From Cylicocyclus nassatus (taxonomy: Eukaryota > Nematoda > Chromadorea > Rhabditida > Strongylidae): a stretch of DNA of 64,000 nucleotides. Within the stretch, counting starts at the first letter, position 1. The number at the start of each line of letters is the position of its first letter. Of the stretch, positions 10,771 through 22,417 are shown one piece after another. The notes under the pieces were generated by a model that had not been told where the DNA came from, made no database searches, and saw nothing but the letters and a program-made list of their open reading frames with translations. The stretch spans positions 30,073,441 through 30,137,440 of the forward strand of contig CATQJL010000316.1 in the NCBI GenBank assembly GCA_958299035.1, read 5' to 3'. The translations under genes were made by a program, and so were the position numbers.

Positions 10771-12637
10771 GAGTTTCGAATTTTATTCGAAACCCCGTCT
10801 ACTCGATTATTCGAGTTTCGAATATTATTCGAAAATGGGAAAACTCCGAATACCGAATTTTCGAATCGAATATATTCGAATGTTTTATTCGAATGATGAA
10901 ATATCTATTCGATTCTGACCCAAGTATAGTATGTTTGTCTTCATTATCAATCAAATTGAAAAACAAGGCCTTGCGCCTTTGTGCGCGTTTGTGCGCCTTT
11001 GTGCGCGGTCTGAACGATCCCCTAGACAAAGCTACAAAATGGTCAACCTGCACCCACTTAAAACGTCTATATTCCAGAGCAGTTTCTGTTTTAGAAGTAT
11101 GTGTATTATGCGAACGCAATACGCAAAGCGTGACATCGATTGCTGCAGACAAAATGTGTACTACATTCAATTGGACGCGTTTCTTTCATAAACACTTTCA
11201 ACTTACTTTGCAACGATTCTATATTTGTGTAGGAATTTTTTGATGTTTTTTTCTGCCAAAACAAGTTTGTCTTCTCATAAAGATAGCGGAAACAACAAAA
11301 AATTGGTAAATCCTTGTATTCGACTCGAAGTAGACATCACCCATCATTATATCTTAGCTCGCATAGTCTTTGCACCTGCTTGCGATGTCTATGCGAACAT
11401 AAAATAGAGCCGAGACGTTGTTTGCGCGAAAGAAAGTCCGTAAAAAACAGCTACAAACTTTTGCAGACTTTAGCATGTACTTTTGTCGCAAAAACATTCT
11501 ATTGAAAACCAATTTTTGATATCTAAACCTGACCAAACAACAATGAAATCATTGAATTCCAGCAGGTCTACTCAACATAAACGCGTCAAAATCCAATTTT
11601 CGCACTTTAAAACTTCCAAAAACGTTCATGACACTAACTTTGCAAAGCAGATGAGCGCTCATGGATTCGAATATCGCATTCCGAGTTTTTCGGATACACC
11701 CCAAGGGAACGTTTGAAAATATGAATTGTGATGACTTTATTCCCGAAGATATGAATAGGGAAGCAAAAAAAAACTGCTCGAAGGCGGAGAAAAAGCTACA
11801 TCAAATGACCCCGAACTGCTTTCCTATCAAATTTTGGTAAATTTGAATTGACCCAAAAACGGGATTTGATGGCATCAAAAAATCAAGAACATCTTAAGCA
11901 AACTACAGGTGCTAAAAAAGCTTAGCATTACACTGTGCTCTATTCAGCTGCTACCAATGACTTCTATCTATTGAGAGAGAAATTCTAAAAGATTGGAAAT
12001 GGAAAGAGTAAAAAAAAACATGTGTTCGCAACCTCAGCGATTATCTTAATGGCCACAAGAGCAACTAGTTCAGTAACATCTGCTGAAAAAGAAGAGAAAT
12101 CGCCAGATAATTCAAACTTTACCTACTTTAACTCGGCTGATTGTTATGATAAGTTGAGAGAAATGAATTTTTGGAATTTATAGAAGAAGAAAATTTTTCA
12201 ATGAAGTTTTTTTTAAATTTTTGTCTTTGCAATTCTGCGCAAGATTGAAACCTGCGGCAGTGATATATAAACAACCGCTATTTGAGAAACTCTCACAGAT
12301 TTCTAATTAGATAGCACTCTAGAGTTTTCTTTTGAGACCAATCGGAAGCTCTGTTTTTTGTGGTTAACCAAAGAAAAACTGCTGAGTCAATACTTTGAAG
12401 AGCAAGCTTTGTTCGATTTTAGATACAAACTTGACACATACGCTTCATCAAATTTCACTCGAATTTAGCGGAACTTCCATGACAAAAAAATTACGAAAAA
12501 ACATTTTGAGAAGCAACAGCTTTGGAGAATGGGATTTTCGGGAGGATCTGTAGCTGTGATTCCTTCATCAACGATTTTCCAGATTAAGCGAGCGAAAATT
12601 TCAAGACTATTAGCATTGGTCTAGGATACATATAGTT

Positions 12638-12756
12638 CAGTGGCGTATCCAGAATTTCAAGTCTCTTGCACATATTTATAACACACTTGAGTAACTTTCA
12701 AAAATTTCGCGACATGTTCTCGGGGAGGTGGGGGGGGGGGCTTTGGTACGCCACTG
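12638..12756. mobile_element. hAT-like MITE, family G, copy 2 (short)
   Basis: Left terminus CAGTGGCGTATCCAGAATTT; read inward from the right CAGTGGCGTACCAAAG. Only 119 bp, with an inner 'aaaatttcgcgac' block and a G tract at 12,731-12,741. Copy B has no element at the matching place (near 55,306). Confidence 0.75.
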
Positions 12757-13456
12757 ATATATTATAGTTTATTCTAGATCAATTCAATGTTAACCACGTA
12801 AGTGAGGCATTTTCTTGGGTGTGACTAGTGCTGGCCAGCACTATGTGTACAACTCATTCTGATTAAAATTGTAAGCATTCATAGCCCTTAGTAATGATTT
12901 TATGGAATATCGATTGTGCTAATTTAAATCTGATTTGGTTCAATTAAGCGCACAAATGGCCGGATCTCAATTAAAACATGAAAGGGCAACGTCTCGACAC
13001 CCTGAAAAATCTGAAGTTAACCAGAATTGAATTCAATGATCGCCACCGCTACATACCCTTTTCGCTGTATATCACATGGTGACGTGATTACAACTAGTTT
13101 GCCATCTATACCGCAGCATAAATTCATTTTTCTGACACAAAGCGCAAATTCAAAATCATGTCTTTATTTTTTTGAAACACTACACTGCAGTTTTTCACTT
13201 TCTAACGCAAAACTTCAGCTGCATTTACCCAAATGCCGGGAATTCCCGAGAACTTGAGGAAAGTTTCGATGGGTAACCTGGGCAACGCCCAGCTAATTTT
13301 CGGGAAGTTCCGCACTTAAGTTTTTGGAAACTTTCCAAAAAATTCTAATTTGCCGGAGCTTTCGCAGATAAGGTTTTGAAAATATTTTTACCATAACCTC
13401 CCAGAAATTGAGCGAATGACCATTTTGCGGGTTAAACCAAAGAAGGATGTATTATA

Positions 13457-14090
13457 TTGTCTTAAAAGTTGTGTCATTTCATTTCTAAAAATTTGTAATT
13501 TTCTGTAATGGATTTGCTTTTCCGTAGTTTTATTAGAAAGAAGGAATCTTTTTTTTGTGAGACTATTTTGATGATTTCTACCATACGCTTACTGCAGAAT
13601 GAAAATGGAAAAGGAAGCCCATTCAAGCTCCGATCAATTTAAGCTAGGTAGCAAAAAATCTGGTATGTTGCAGAAAAATTTGAAATGTCAACACAGAAGT
13701 TTCATGATCTCTGAAACCGAAGAAACATGTTTGGATGTTTCTACAGACGTTGTTTTTTTATTCATGAAAAGTGACAAATTAATCAGTTTTGGTGTTTTTC
13801 TATTGTTAACTCGAAATCAAAGAGCACGATTTTTTCTAAGTTACAAAAAAATAGGTCATCATCAGAATTTTTCTCAACGTTCCAGATTTTTTGCGATCTG
13901 TCTCAATATGATCGAGACTTGAACGATCTTCTTTTTCCGTTTTTATCTTTGCAATGAGTGTATGGTGAAAAGTTAGAAAAAAACATCCATAAAGAGGAAG
14001 ACTTTTCAAATTAAGAAGAAGCATACGACGAGACAGGCAAATGTAAAAAAAGTTTAGAAAATGAAACGACAAAACTTTTGAGACAACCTA
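13457..14090. mobile_element. Foldback mariner-like element, family I, copy 3
   Basis: Left terminus TTGTCTTAAAAGTTGTGTCA and, read inward from the right, TAGGTTGTCTCAAAAGTTTT, diverged forms of the family I ends. TA precedes the left end. The arms carry the family's 'aatggaaa..gaag' block. It is absent from the matching position of copy B (about 56,675), where a different family I copy lies some 300 bp away. Confidence 0.75.
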
Positions 14091-14213
14091 TCATATGTTT
14101 GTTAACGATAGAAAATAGTGCTTAACAAGTTTATAAAAACTAATCCGAATAATTGAATACATGCAAATGATAACACGTGAAAATCAAAATTAATCATTTC
14201 GATTGGATCAGGA

Positions 14214-15679
14214 CAGAGGTGCGATGGGGGGGGGGGAGCCGGGCCCATCAAAAGTGAAGGTGGTCCCAGCTAACACTGGCCGGCCAAAAGTGAAGGTGGT
14301 AGTGTCGAACCTCCCAAAAACGTCGACGGAGGGGGGGGGGGGTAGAACGGACGAACAGAGCTATCTTTATAGGTCGAACTGTGACCCAACTGCCCTCTTT
14401 AGGGCCACAGATATGATGAATATAAAAAATATTTATAAATTTTATTTATAAAAATTTAAAATAGACGTGTTTAGTAAATAATGTATTTGGAAGTAAAAGT
14501 TTGTTGGATTGTACGGATTTTATTAAGTAAATTTTGTCATAACATACTGCAAAGGAAGTAGGTCGATCTAGGCAGTAACGACCGAGAATCACAATTTTGA
14601 ATAATTAAATAATGAAAAATCATGCGAAATTTCCACTGTTATAAATTTGTTGTTTGAAAATGTCAGCAGTTGCGACTTCATAGGTTAGATTCTTCTCATC
14701 AAGAGCTTTCAGATGATATGTAATGTATGGGGGTTTAGAGTCTCCTACGAATTATGTCCGTGGGGGGAGCCTCTTCATACCAAAGTCTCCCCCCTCCAAT
14801 ACATTAAAGTGAGTTAGGGGGAGACTTTGGTATGAAAAAGCTCTCCCCACGGGCATAATTCGTAGGAGGCTCTAGACCCCCATATGTTACATATCATCTG
14901 AAAGCTCTTGATGAGGAGAATCTAACCTATGAAATCGCAACATGATTCATGCAGTTTTGAAGAAGTTATGAGCTGTTGAAATTCAAAAAGCGCTTTTTTA
15001 CCTGCTATTTCAAGACTCTGGATCTCGGAGGTGTTTCAATGGATCGGGACGGCTAAGATAAATCCTGATAAGGCGAGCCTTATTCTATAAAACCTATGAA
15101 GTCGCAACATCACACACTTTTACTTTCAAGATTTATATGAGTTTAACTGTCAACTGTCAAAAAACACGCAAAAATGGCTTAAATTTTTGGAATTCTGGTT
15201 TTCAGCAACTATCTCTCAAATCCACTCGATTCTTTCACTACGTGATAGAGCACCATTTACTCTTCAAAACCTATGAAGTCGCAACTGCTGACATCTTCAA
15301 ACAACAGATTTATAACAGTGGAAATTTTGCATGATTTTTCACTATTTAAATATCCAAAATTCTGGTTCTTGGCCGTTACTGCCTACATCGACCTACTTTC
15401 TTCGCTGTACGTTATAACAAAATTTGCTTAATGAAATCCGTACAGTTTCGCTAAGTTTTACTCCAAATACACCATTTACTGAACACGTTTATTTTAAATA
15501 TATATGCCGCCGTATACATAAATATACGCTTTCAATAATCTTTTTTGCGTTTGTTTTGCTTATTTTCCCTCTTTATCGTCCAGCGAAAATTTTTTTTACT
15601 CCAGAAGTGAAGGTAATCACCCTGTACCAGCTCAAAAGTGAAGGTAGGGAGAGAATCGGCTCCCACTATCGCACCTCTG
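14214..15679. mobile_element. hAT-type foldback element T
   Basis: Left terminus CAGAGGTGCGATGGGG; read inward from the right CAGAGGTGCGATAGTGGG. A perfect 8-bp target duplication GATCAGGA lies at 14,206-14,213 and 15,680-15,687. Arms of several hundred bases pair across the element (14,460-14,680 with 15,265-15,500). Subterminal AAAAGTGAAGGT motifs occur three times, and G tracts lie near the left end. Copy B has the uninterrupted target near 56,805. It is 1,466 bp with no transposase. Confidence 0.9.
14665..14943. repeat. Inner palindrome of element T
   Basis: About 135 bp on each side of a centre near 14,805 are inverted copies, beginning and ending with the motif 'gttgcga..tcataggttagat'. 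The motif 'acctatgaagtcgcaac' recurs at 15,098 and 15,267, so T holds several nested inverted copies of this block. Confidence 0.85.
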
Positions 15680-16510
15680 GATCAGGATCTAGGCGATGAT
15701 GAGTATGTGTTGATGGACGCTTAATAGGCCCTTTTTACCGTTGACTGCCAGTGTTTTTTCCATGCGTTAGTGCTCAGTTCCTGCTTGTCGGCTCCCAAAA
15801 CCTAACAGGAAATACTTCAATTTTTGGAAACAAACTTATGCCATTAATTAAAAAAGCGGAGACTAATACACCTTAGGAGGAACTGGATGAACATTATGCA
15901 GAACTGTCGTACAATGATTTAGGTTAGAACTGGTGATTTTACAGTGCTACAGCAATGCATGCTTCTGCTTTTACCATCTTGATTTTCTCTCCAGCAATGA
16001 ATTCAAACGCCTTCTCACTGCCTTGCTCAGCTAATGACAATAAAAACTTCGGAAAAAATTACATATTTAATAAAGTACATATTCTAAGCTAATAAAGTAC
16101 ATATTCTACCTGGGACAGCATCTATGTAAATTGAGTAGGTGTAGCCTCGATCCGTAAAATCTGGCATGACTTGGCATTTTTAAGATTTACACTAAACACT
16201 AAATCAGCCGACAACAAAGGTGAACAGCCCTTGATCGTACATCATCGATCGTAGATGCCCGACTTCGGCTTAAAAATCCTTCTTAGTTCTTCGCCCAACG
16301 CTCCGAAGCTACGGAAGGCAAATTTACGAAAGAATTACGATGTAGGCAGCTTGCTCCTTGCTATAAACGAAGCCCTGGAGGATGAAGTGCACAGACTTAA
16401 ACGTAACATTACTGTTAGACGCACTACCTAAATCCACATCAAGTAGTTCTAAGGATGGAAAACTGACGCACAACCAACTCGACAAGGGGGTTCAAGATCA
16501 AGTTTTACTT

Positions 16511-17367
16511 ATAAGAACTAGCTGGCTTACCCGGCTCCGCCGTATCCGGACCAAACTTGGCACACATACACTCCACATACACTACATTTTTTTGCAGAGT
16601 TCACCTACAGGGCTAGGAGTTGGCACAGGGGGGGAAGTGAGCATGGGAATTCCGAATACAATATTAGTTTTCAGAATTATCGATTACTTTTATTGATTTT
16701 ATCGATTTTTTGTAAATTTTGACATGCGAAGCTGGGATTTTGCACAGGGGACACAGGGGGGTAATCGAGCATGCTGATTACGAACACAATATTAGTTTTC
16801 AGGATCGTCCATTACTTTTATCGATTTTATCGATTTTTTTTGTAAAGTTTGACCTGCGGGGCTGGGAGTTTGCACAGGGGGGTAATCGAGCATGCTGATT
16901 ACGAACACATTAGTTTTCAAGATCGTCCATTACTTTTATCGATTTTATCGATTTTTTGAAAATTTGAGCTAGGGGACTGGAATTTGGCACAGGGGTGTAA
17001 TCGAGCATGCTGATCACCCCCCTTGGGGGTGATCAGCATGCTCGATTACCCCCCTGTGCCAACTCTCAGCCCCCTAGCTCAAACTTTGCAAAAAAATCGA
17101 TAAAATCGATAAAAGTAATCGATAATCCTGAAAACCAATATTGTATTCGGAATCCCCATGCTCGATTACCCCCCTGTGCCAACTCCCAGCCCCGTAGGTG
17201 AACTCAGCAAAAAAATCGATAAAAATCGATAAAATCGATATCGATCGATGACGAAAAGTAGCCTATGACACCCGCCGGGGCCCGAAGTGTATGTGTGCCA
17301 AGTTTGGTCCGGATCGGTTCAGAAATGGAATTTTCTATTCGGAACATACGTACAGACATACATACAT

Positions 17368-17402
<35 letters not shown>

Positions 17403-17421
17403 TTCAGCTTTATATATAAGA
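16511..17421. mobile_element. Family M modular element, copy 1 (complete)
   Basis: Starts ACTAGCTGGCTTACCCGGCT and ends with a run of GACA/CATA tetranucleotides, then TTCAGCTTTATATATAAG. Between these lie about three modules in one orientation and two in the other, meeting at a palindrome near 17,025. Each module has 'taatcgagcatgctgat', C/G tracts and ATCGATTTTATCGAT. The ends resemble a widespread invertebrate family that I cannot place with certainty; SINE-like or RTE-derived are both possible. The frames read across it are repeat by-products. Confidence 0.65.
17346..17402 (+). repeat. Microsatellite of (CATA)n and (GACA)n
   Basis: Runs of ACATACATACATACA followed by about eight GACA units. 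It is part of the 3' end of family M element 1; shorter versions occur at 25,973-26,010 and 58,100-58,130 in other copies. Confidence 0.9.
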
Positions 17422-18140
17422 TCAATCGGTATGAGTTACCAAGCAAAATTTTGATATGACATTGTAATGATGTACTTACAGGTGAGCTAACTGCCAACTG
17501 ACACTTATTGAGCCAGAAAATTTTAGAGTTTACTTTGAACGAATTGTGGGTATTTTCGGTTCGATTCCCCTTCTGTGTTTTTCGTTTTGCACTTCTGCAA
17601 AAAGCTCGTATGAGCTTGTTCATAGTTCAAGCACAGACGCATCCATCTTTCATCAGAACCTTAACAATTTCGTTAGTCTTTCCGAAAGCGTACGGAAGAT
17701 TGAGATGTTGGAAAAACGCTAGAAAATTATTTTTCCACACCTGTCGGAAACAGTAATTAATCTCTGTTCCCACTGTGAAAAAATAAAACCTATGTTGTGC
17801 ACATATTGTTCTTTCTCATTTGTTCGCTATATGAATGGAACATAATGTAGCTTTTTTGGAGAAAAGTGCATAAAAAAGAGAGAGAGGCTGTATGTGAATG
17901 AAATCCAAGCTCACAGTAATTTGCAAAGTTGCGAAGGGGAAGCACAAGTTGGGATTTCAACCTAAAAGCATCTCCCTACAAGACCGTCGCACTATCCACT
18001 ACAAACTTCTCCCTACAAGACCGTCGCACTATCTACTACACACCACCCGTCCCACTGGTGTAGCTTTTGATCACTACGTATCTGCCCGAATTGAACGAAA
18101 TACTCCGTAATTCCCGCCCAGAGATGATGCTCTGCAGATG
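17422..18140. other. Unassigned stretch with a 37-bp tandem duplication
   Basis: No gene or element recognised. The only structure is a two-copy tandem repeat at 17,972-18,040 with unit beginning CTCCCTACAAGACCGTCGCA and one base difference. Confidence 0.6.
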
Positions 18141-18303
18141 TAGGCCGTCCGCGCTGCGCACGAAGGGCAACGCTGTTGCGTACATTGAAGGCAGTTCACG
18201 CCTGGAAGAAGCGCAGAAAAAAGAGGCGGCGAGAGCCACGAGGAAAGAGGAGTGACGCGCAATACACACCTTGCGCACTCTCCGCGCCCTGCGCGACGGC
18301 CTA
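18141..18303. mobile_element. Small GC-rich MITE, family W
   Basis: Inverted ends TAGGCCGTCCGCGC and (from the right) TAGGCCGTCGCGC around a GC-rich interior with GCGC runs. TA at both ends is consistent with a mariner-type target duplication. 163 bp; single copy seen. Confidence 0.65.
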
Positions 18304-19602
18304 TACGGAGGGCAGATTTTAGAATTAGCATTCCAAGCTCCACAAGACTGCATAAATCGCAATTTGCAAAGCCTTTTCGACCGACCATCCTTTCCTGGTT
18401 GATATTTCTCAGCAGCGCATGAAGCTGGCGGGTATAATATCAATGATCCCACTAGCAGAAAAGTATCATTTGCCTAGAAGAATGACACGGGTGAGTGAAG
18501 GTGTAAGGAATAAGTAACAGATAACAAATTCCTATGTCAACTTCGGCTTCGTTACTGATGGTAGGCCTCCGCGCCGAAAAGCAAGTTTGGACAGTTCCTG
18601 CAGTCGCTTCCCCCATAAGTTTAACATTTTTTACGATCAAGAAAGCAGATTTGACGGGAACATAGGTGAAACTGCAAGTGAGCCAAGAAAATATTTAATA
18701 CACCTTCCAGACGGTCGCGCTCGAGGGCAGTGAGGCTAATTTGAGCAAGTAGTAAGGCTTTTCAAGTGAAAGCTGATGAAGGAGTCTCAGCCATGGTACT
18801 CTTTCATGCAATCATGGCCGAGAAACCCATCTGCAAAACCCTCAAATCCTGCGCCGTGACCGTAAATCGCAATTACTTTGCTCCAATCAGCGCTGCATAC
18901 GCCCGAGGATCCATTCCTAGAAATTACCGAGTTATGGTCACGGCGGAGGCGCGAACTGTTCGGGGATAGATGTTTCAGCTGTAGAGGAATAATTTGCGCT
19001 GCCGCTTGGGCAGTGCCTTAGTAAAAATTCCCTCTTCAGTCTCCATGCAAAAATCGCATGCACCCAGGTTTGCCTAGACATTGCCTTCTCCTTCGTTTAT
19101 CACATGAAGCGCAACGCGTGGGAGTAAAGAAATCTATAGCAGAGGTATTGTCTTAAACATCAAATTTGGCTGAGAAACTCTAAAACATGAAAGGAAACTG
19201 ACTCTTGAATACATTCACATGCAACTCTCATCTTCATGTATGGATGCACTGGTCTTTCCAGAAGGGTATAGCAATGCCAAGTTTGCTTTTGTTGTTTGCA
19301 CCGAAATTAACGCAGTTGTGAAAGCCAAAGCAAGATTAGCGAAAAAAAACCAAGTTAGTTGTATGTACGAAAAATTGTGCAGACGTAAGTTGTTCTTGAA
19401 TTCCAGGAGATTGGACGCCTTTGATCGCACTCCAGGATCAATATATTTAGTTGCAGATTACTTAACGAAGAAGTATAAATTTTCTTATGTATTACCAGTG
19501 CACTGCCTCTCATTTAGAATTATATTTGTTAAATCTGACTTCGCTCGCTAACATAACCTGGATTGGGAGCATCGTACATCCCAGCTCCAGCATAACATCA
19601 GC

Positions 19603-20100
19603 CTAAGATTCCTTCGGAACTCACAAGGGAAGGACGGCCAGTCGAAGTGGTTTCTTGCCTCGATTTGTATACGATGTTGGAGGGCGCAAAATGCTGATTC
19701 CAAATCTGCCCTCCTTATTTGCGGCATTCCTGGACGAGGAATTTTGAGCGTTTGAAGACTAAAAAAAAGCAAGGTTTTTTTTTGGATAAAAACAGTTGAA
19801 AAGATTTTCCCAGCGCTTGAACGAGACATCCAGAATGCGGATATATCTCATCTAAGAGTATTTATTTTATAGAATGTTGAAAAGATTACCACTGTTCCAT
19901 TTGAGCGCTAGGAAATTTGTTATTACTGTTTTATATTATTTGCACATCCAATTTTTTTCTCCAATAAACGCTCATAACTTCTCGTACAGGGATGCGCCGC
20001 AGATAAATGAAGACAGATTTGGACCAGCATTTTATGCCCTCCAAAATGGTACACAGCACATTTCAAAGAGCCACTTCGACCAACCATCCTTCCCTTGTTA
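19603..20100. repeat. Inverted pair, family V, in copy A
   Basis: The block 'cagatttgga..cagcatttt..ccctcca..cacttcgac..ccttcccttgt' occurs on the minus strand at about 19,603-19,720 and on the plus strand at 20,010-20,100, giving a foldback. The same arrangement is found in copy B (60,060-60,518), so it predates the duplication. A weaker single arm occurs near 18,340-18,400 and another near 49,085-49,130. Confidence 0.6.
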
Positions 20101-20587
20101 GCCTTAGCCCATCACTAAAACTCAAATATCCGATGTAGTATTGGGCCTCAGCCAGGCACTGAAAGAAGTTGCAAAATAGCGGATCCTGTAATTGAGTTTT
20201 TTTCGGGAATTCTCTTTAAAACCTTGACGAAAAAGTCGGTGACAAACTCGCTAATCGATGAAATCACTGATCTGATTGCAAGACAAATGACAAAAAACTC
20301 AAAACATTCAAGGGCATTATTCGAACTTTACAGCAAAAACCTTGAAAGTCCAAACAGCAGTTTTAGAAATGTGGTCTAATCGTTTGGTCTTAAGAGTCAC
20401 TTACAAAATTTGAGATAGCTCGATTGCAAAGTCCGACATGATAATAGGTCAGAACAAAAGTTTGCGTCGCATCATTTTCAAGCATTCATAACTTGATTTT
20501 CCTAAAGTTTACTTGCATTGATTTTTGTTCGAAAGAGTTCTAACCCAGCTTTTAGAATAGTGTTTTTGCGGCATTCTATGGGGCATA

Positions 20588-20721
20588 CACAGGGATCAGC
20601 AGTCGTAAAGTCTCATCTCGCGCTCTAAAAAGTGCTGGAGCACATATCAAAAGCCGCAAAGTGAGGGACATCTCTGATAATTTTGGGGCTTTTTCAATGT
20701 TCCAAAAATGAAGCCCCTGTG
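20588..20721. mobile_element. Small MITE X nested in Y
   Basis: Ends CACAGGGATCAGC and (inward from the right) CACAGGGGCTTC, each preceded by TA. 134 bp. The right end runs directly into a GTATGT microsatellite, so the right boundary is less sure. Confidence 0.4.
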
Positions 20722-20754
20722 TATGTATATGTATGTGTATGTGTATGTGTATGT
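20721..20754 (+). repeat. GTATGT microsatellite
   Basis: About five imperfect GTATGT units. A methionine/cysteine-rich open frame starting here is a by-product of the repeat. Confidence 0.85.
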
Positions 20755-21386
20755 GCCCTTTCGCTACAAAACACGACGTTACCTATAACGCGATCATGAA
20801 GGGTCAAACAGGAATAACAAAGAATAACAAACAAAATTTAAAAGCAGCATTGAACAGAAGAAAAAGAACTAGAGAACTTCGTATTCTCCAAATTGGAGGC
20901 ATGCTGTGCCCGGCGCCACCATTGTGCACTTGTAGCAGGCTTGCTGCCGTCATACAAAATATGTGGAGGGTTGTAACTAGGCGAGGAGGAGGGGGTATGA
21001 GGAGATTCCACTTACTCTTTTGAACATGATTGAAAGCAAATAAATTTGCTGGGAAAAAATGTTGTGAATTTTTGAAAATGCGACAGAGCTTTCTTCTCAA
21101 CCTAATCAGGAGTAGAAATCATCAGTGCTGCAAAGGTTTGCTGGAAGCACCCATGCAACCTTATTTTATTATAAGTCTTATAACTCCAAAAACTTTGTGA
21201 TGACTGTACAGAAACTGTTGTTTTCAGGCTTCATACTTAACCCAGCAAAAAGAGTCAATTATTATCGTAATGAATAATCACGTTAAAATTGTGAACTTTC
21301 CTTTTTTTCAGATTTTTTGAGACCTCAAGGCGACAGAATTTTGTGTGACTAATAGTGAACTCGCTATGAGCTCAACTCGATGCATA

Positions 21387-21430
21387 TATAAGGTCTTTCC
21401 AAAAGTAATTCTGTTTCTTTCTTCAAATGA
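21387..21430 (+). mobile_element. Solo left terminus of a mariner-like element
   Basis: TAAGGTCTTTCCAAAAGTAA followed by 'ttctgtttctttcttcaaa' matches the terminus of element Z (63,110). It lies downstream of TATA. I could not find a partner end nearby, so it is probably a truncated copy. Confidence 0.45.
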
Positions 21431-21502
21431 GGGGCACATACAGCATAAAATATTCACAGAAAATCATGGTGATATAACTTCCCATTTTCTTTCAAGTCAT
21501 TG

Positions 21503-22417
21503 TACAAGTCTGGGAGCCTAGTACTTTTTCGTACAAAATGAGAATGGAAGTACCTAGAAACGGAAAATTTGGCGCACACATAATTCGAACTATTGCAGAT
21601 ACAGCCCAGTTCTTGAATTGCAAAACTGCCTCATTTGGCTTCCACGCAGCCCTACAAAATCTTGGCAAGTCCACCTGTCATGGCACGCAGGTAGTCGTAA
21701 TGGAATTCGCCCCACGGCTTCACAATAACTGCTTTTTATACCTTGGCAAATGCGCAGCGTGATAGAGCAAACTTTTGTCTACAACATGCTTCCAAAAGAA
21801 TTTTTTGCATTGCCTAGAAATAAAAATATTGGAGTTTCAATTAGAAGCATCTGTACGTCGCATACCGGAATTTTGGCTACAATTGCGCGAATAAAAACTT
21901 AAAATTCTCGTTTAAAAAGTATAAAAAGTGTTTCCACGACCGAATTTCAATAGATTCTAATTTAGAAGACGTATGCAATAAATACAGCCTTGGTTCCATT
22001 GCCTGTTGAGCATTCTAAAGCTTTTAAATTTGTTCTGAAGTCGGATTTTCACTGGCACTCAGGTAACATCGCAAACTTTTTTTCCGTTTATGCAAGAACA
22101 GCTCCTGGCAAAGCAAAACTACGATCCAATAGCGCAAAGCCTCTTCTTATTTGTGTGCATTGAAATGTCGTAGAATATTAACAGCAATTTTAGCTATAGC
22201 ATAAATTGTGAATAAAATTGTGGTTTTTTCGCTTTGCAAAAGTACTAATTTGGTAATGTCCAATCTTACAAAGACATATGGCAGCCATTTTCAACTAGAT
22301 AAAGTGTATTTTGTAGAGGATAACCACAGCATCATGTGCCATACTAGAATCAAAATTACCAGTACCTTTGTAATTGTACTGCAAAGTTAGGCTCCCAGAC
22401 TTTTGACGCACCCTGTA
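21503..22417. mobile_element. Mariner-like MITE, family C, copy 2 (inverted)
   Basis: Reverse-complement relative of 7,588-8,515. The right end is complete (read inward TACAGGGTGCGTCAAAAGTC). The left end has lost the first dozen bases, keeping CAAGTCTGGGAGCCTAGTAC. The stretch 21,545-21,762 is almost unchanged from copy 1, while other parts differ more. That stretch has an open frame of about 72 codons with the start ATGAGAATGG. Confidence 0.85.

Larger units (their letters stand above)
9366..10928. mobile_element. hAT-type non-autonomous element Q, nested in R
   Basis: Inverted termini TATACTTGGGT at the left and ACCCAAGTATA at the right, each followed inward by TTCGA-rich sequence. They are flanked by a perfect 8-bp target duplication GTATGTTT (9,358-9,365 and 10,929-10,936), the hallmark length for hAT. 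The inside holds TTCGAA/ATTCG repeats at both ends, four modules related to family M (9,590-9,990) and a 225-bp tandem duplication. Open frames across it come from these repeats; no transposase is seen. Confidence 0.88.
9329..11022. mobile_element. MITE, family R, interrupted by hAT element Q
   Basis: The left end GGATCGTTCAGACCGCGCAC and the right end, read inward from 11,020, GGATCGTTCAGACCGCGCAC are identical inverted repeats continuing to AAAGGC. The matching locus in copy B (near 53,692) runs directly from CTCGGTTTT to AGACAAAG, so the element is absent there. Next to the right end 'GCGCCTTTGTGC' is repeated twice. Nearly all of its present length is the nested element Q; the original was about 120 bp. 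Confidence 0.85.
2332..20110 (+). repeat. Segmental duplication, copy A
   Basis: Collinear blocks of diverged similarity match 49,430-60,520 in the same orientation. Clear anchors are 2,380-2,720 with 49,470-49,850, 3,060-3,900 with 50,460-51,300, 5,380-5,470 with 52,380-52,470, 8,516-9,320 with 53,103-53,690, 11,023-12,635 with 53,696-55,305, 12,760-13,140 with 55,307-55,705, 15,690-15,890 with 56,810-56,980, and 18,450-20,100 with 59,230-60,520. The match at 16.1-16.4 kb is weak. Once recent insertions are removed copy A shrinks to about the size of copy B. I recognise no coding region in the shared sequence. Confidence 0.85.
20444..21105. mobile_element. Mariner-like MITE, family Y, interrupted by X
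   Basis: The left terminus begins ATAGGTCAGAACAAAAGTTT and continues into 'gcgtcgcatcattttcaa..cataact'. The right one, read inward, begins TTAGGTTGAGAAGAAAGCTC and continues into 'tgtcgcattttcaaaaattcac'. Both share the stem typical of families I, J, K and L. Interior open frames on both strands (20,733-21,100) are unrelated to known transposases. Confidence 0.6.

Noticed and set aside
10761..11243. 160-codon plus-strand frame
   Set aside because: Runs from the TTCGAA repeats of element Q across the right end of R into unrelated flank, so it has no evolutionary unity.
17204..17623. 139-codon minus-strand frame rich in Cys/Val/Ser
   Set aside because: Caused by the CATA/GACA microsatellite and ATCGAT module of family M.
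20733..21023. 96-codon frame starting MCMCMCMC
   Set aside because: The start is the GTATGT microsatellite and the body belongs to MITE family Y; an opposite frame is equally long.
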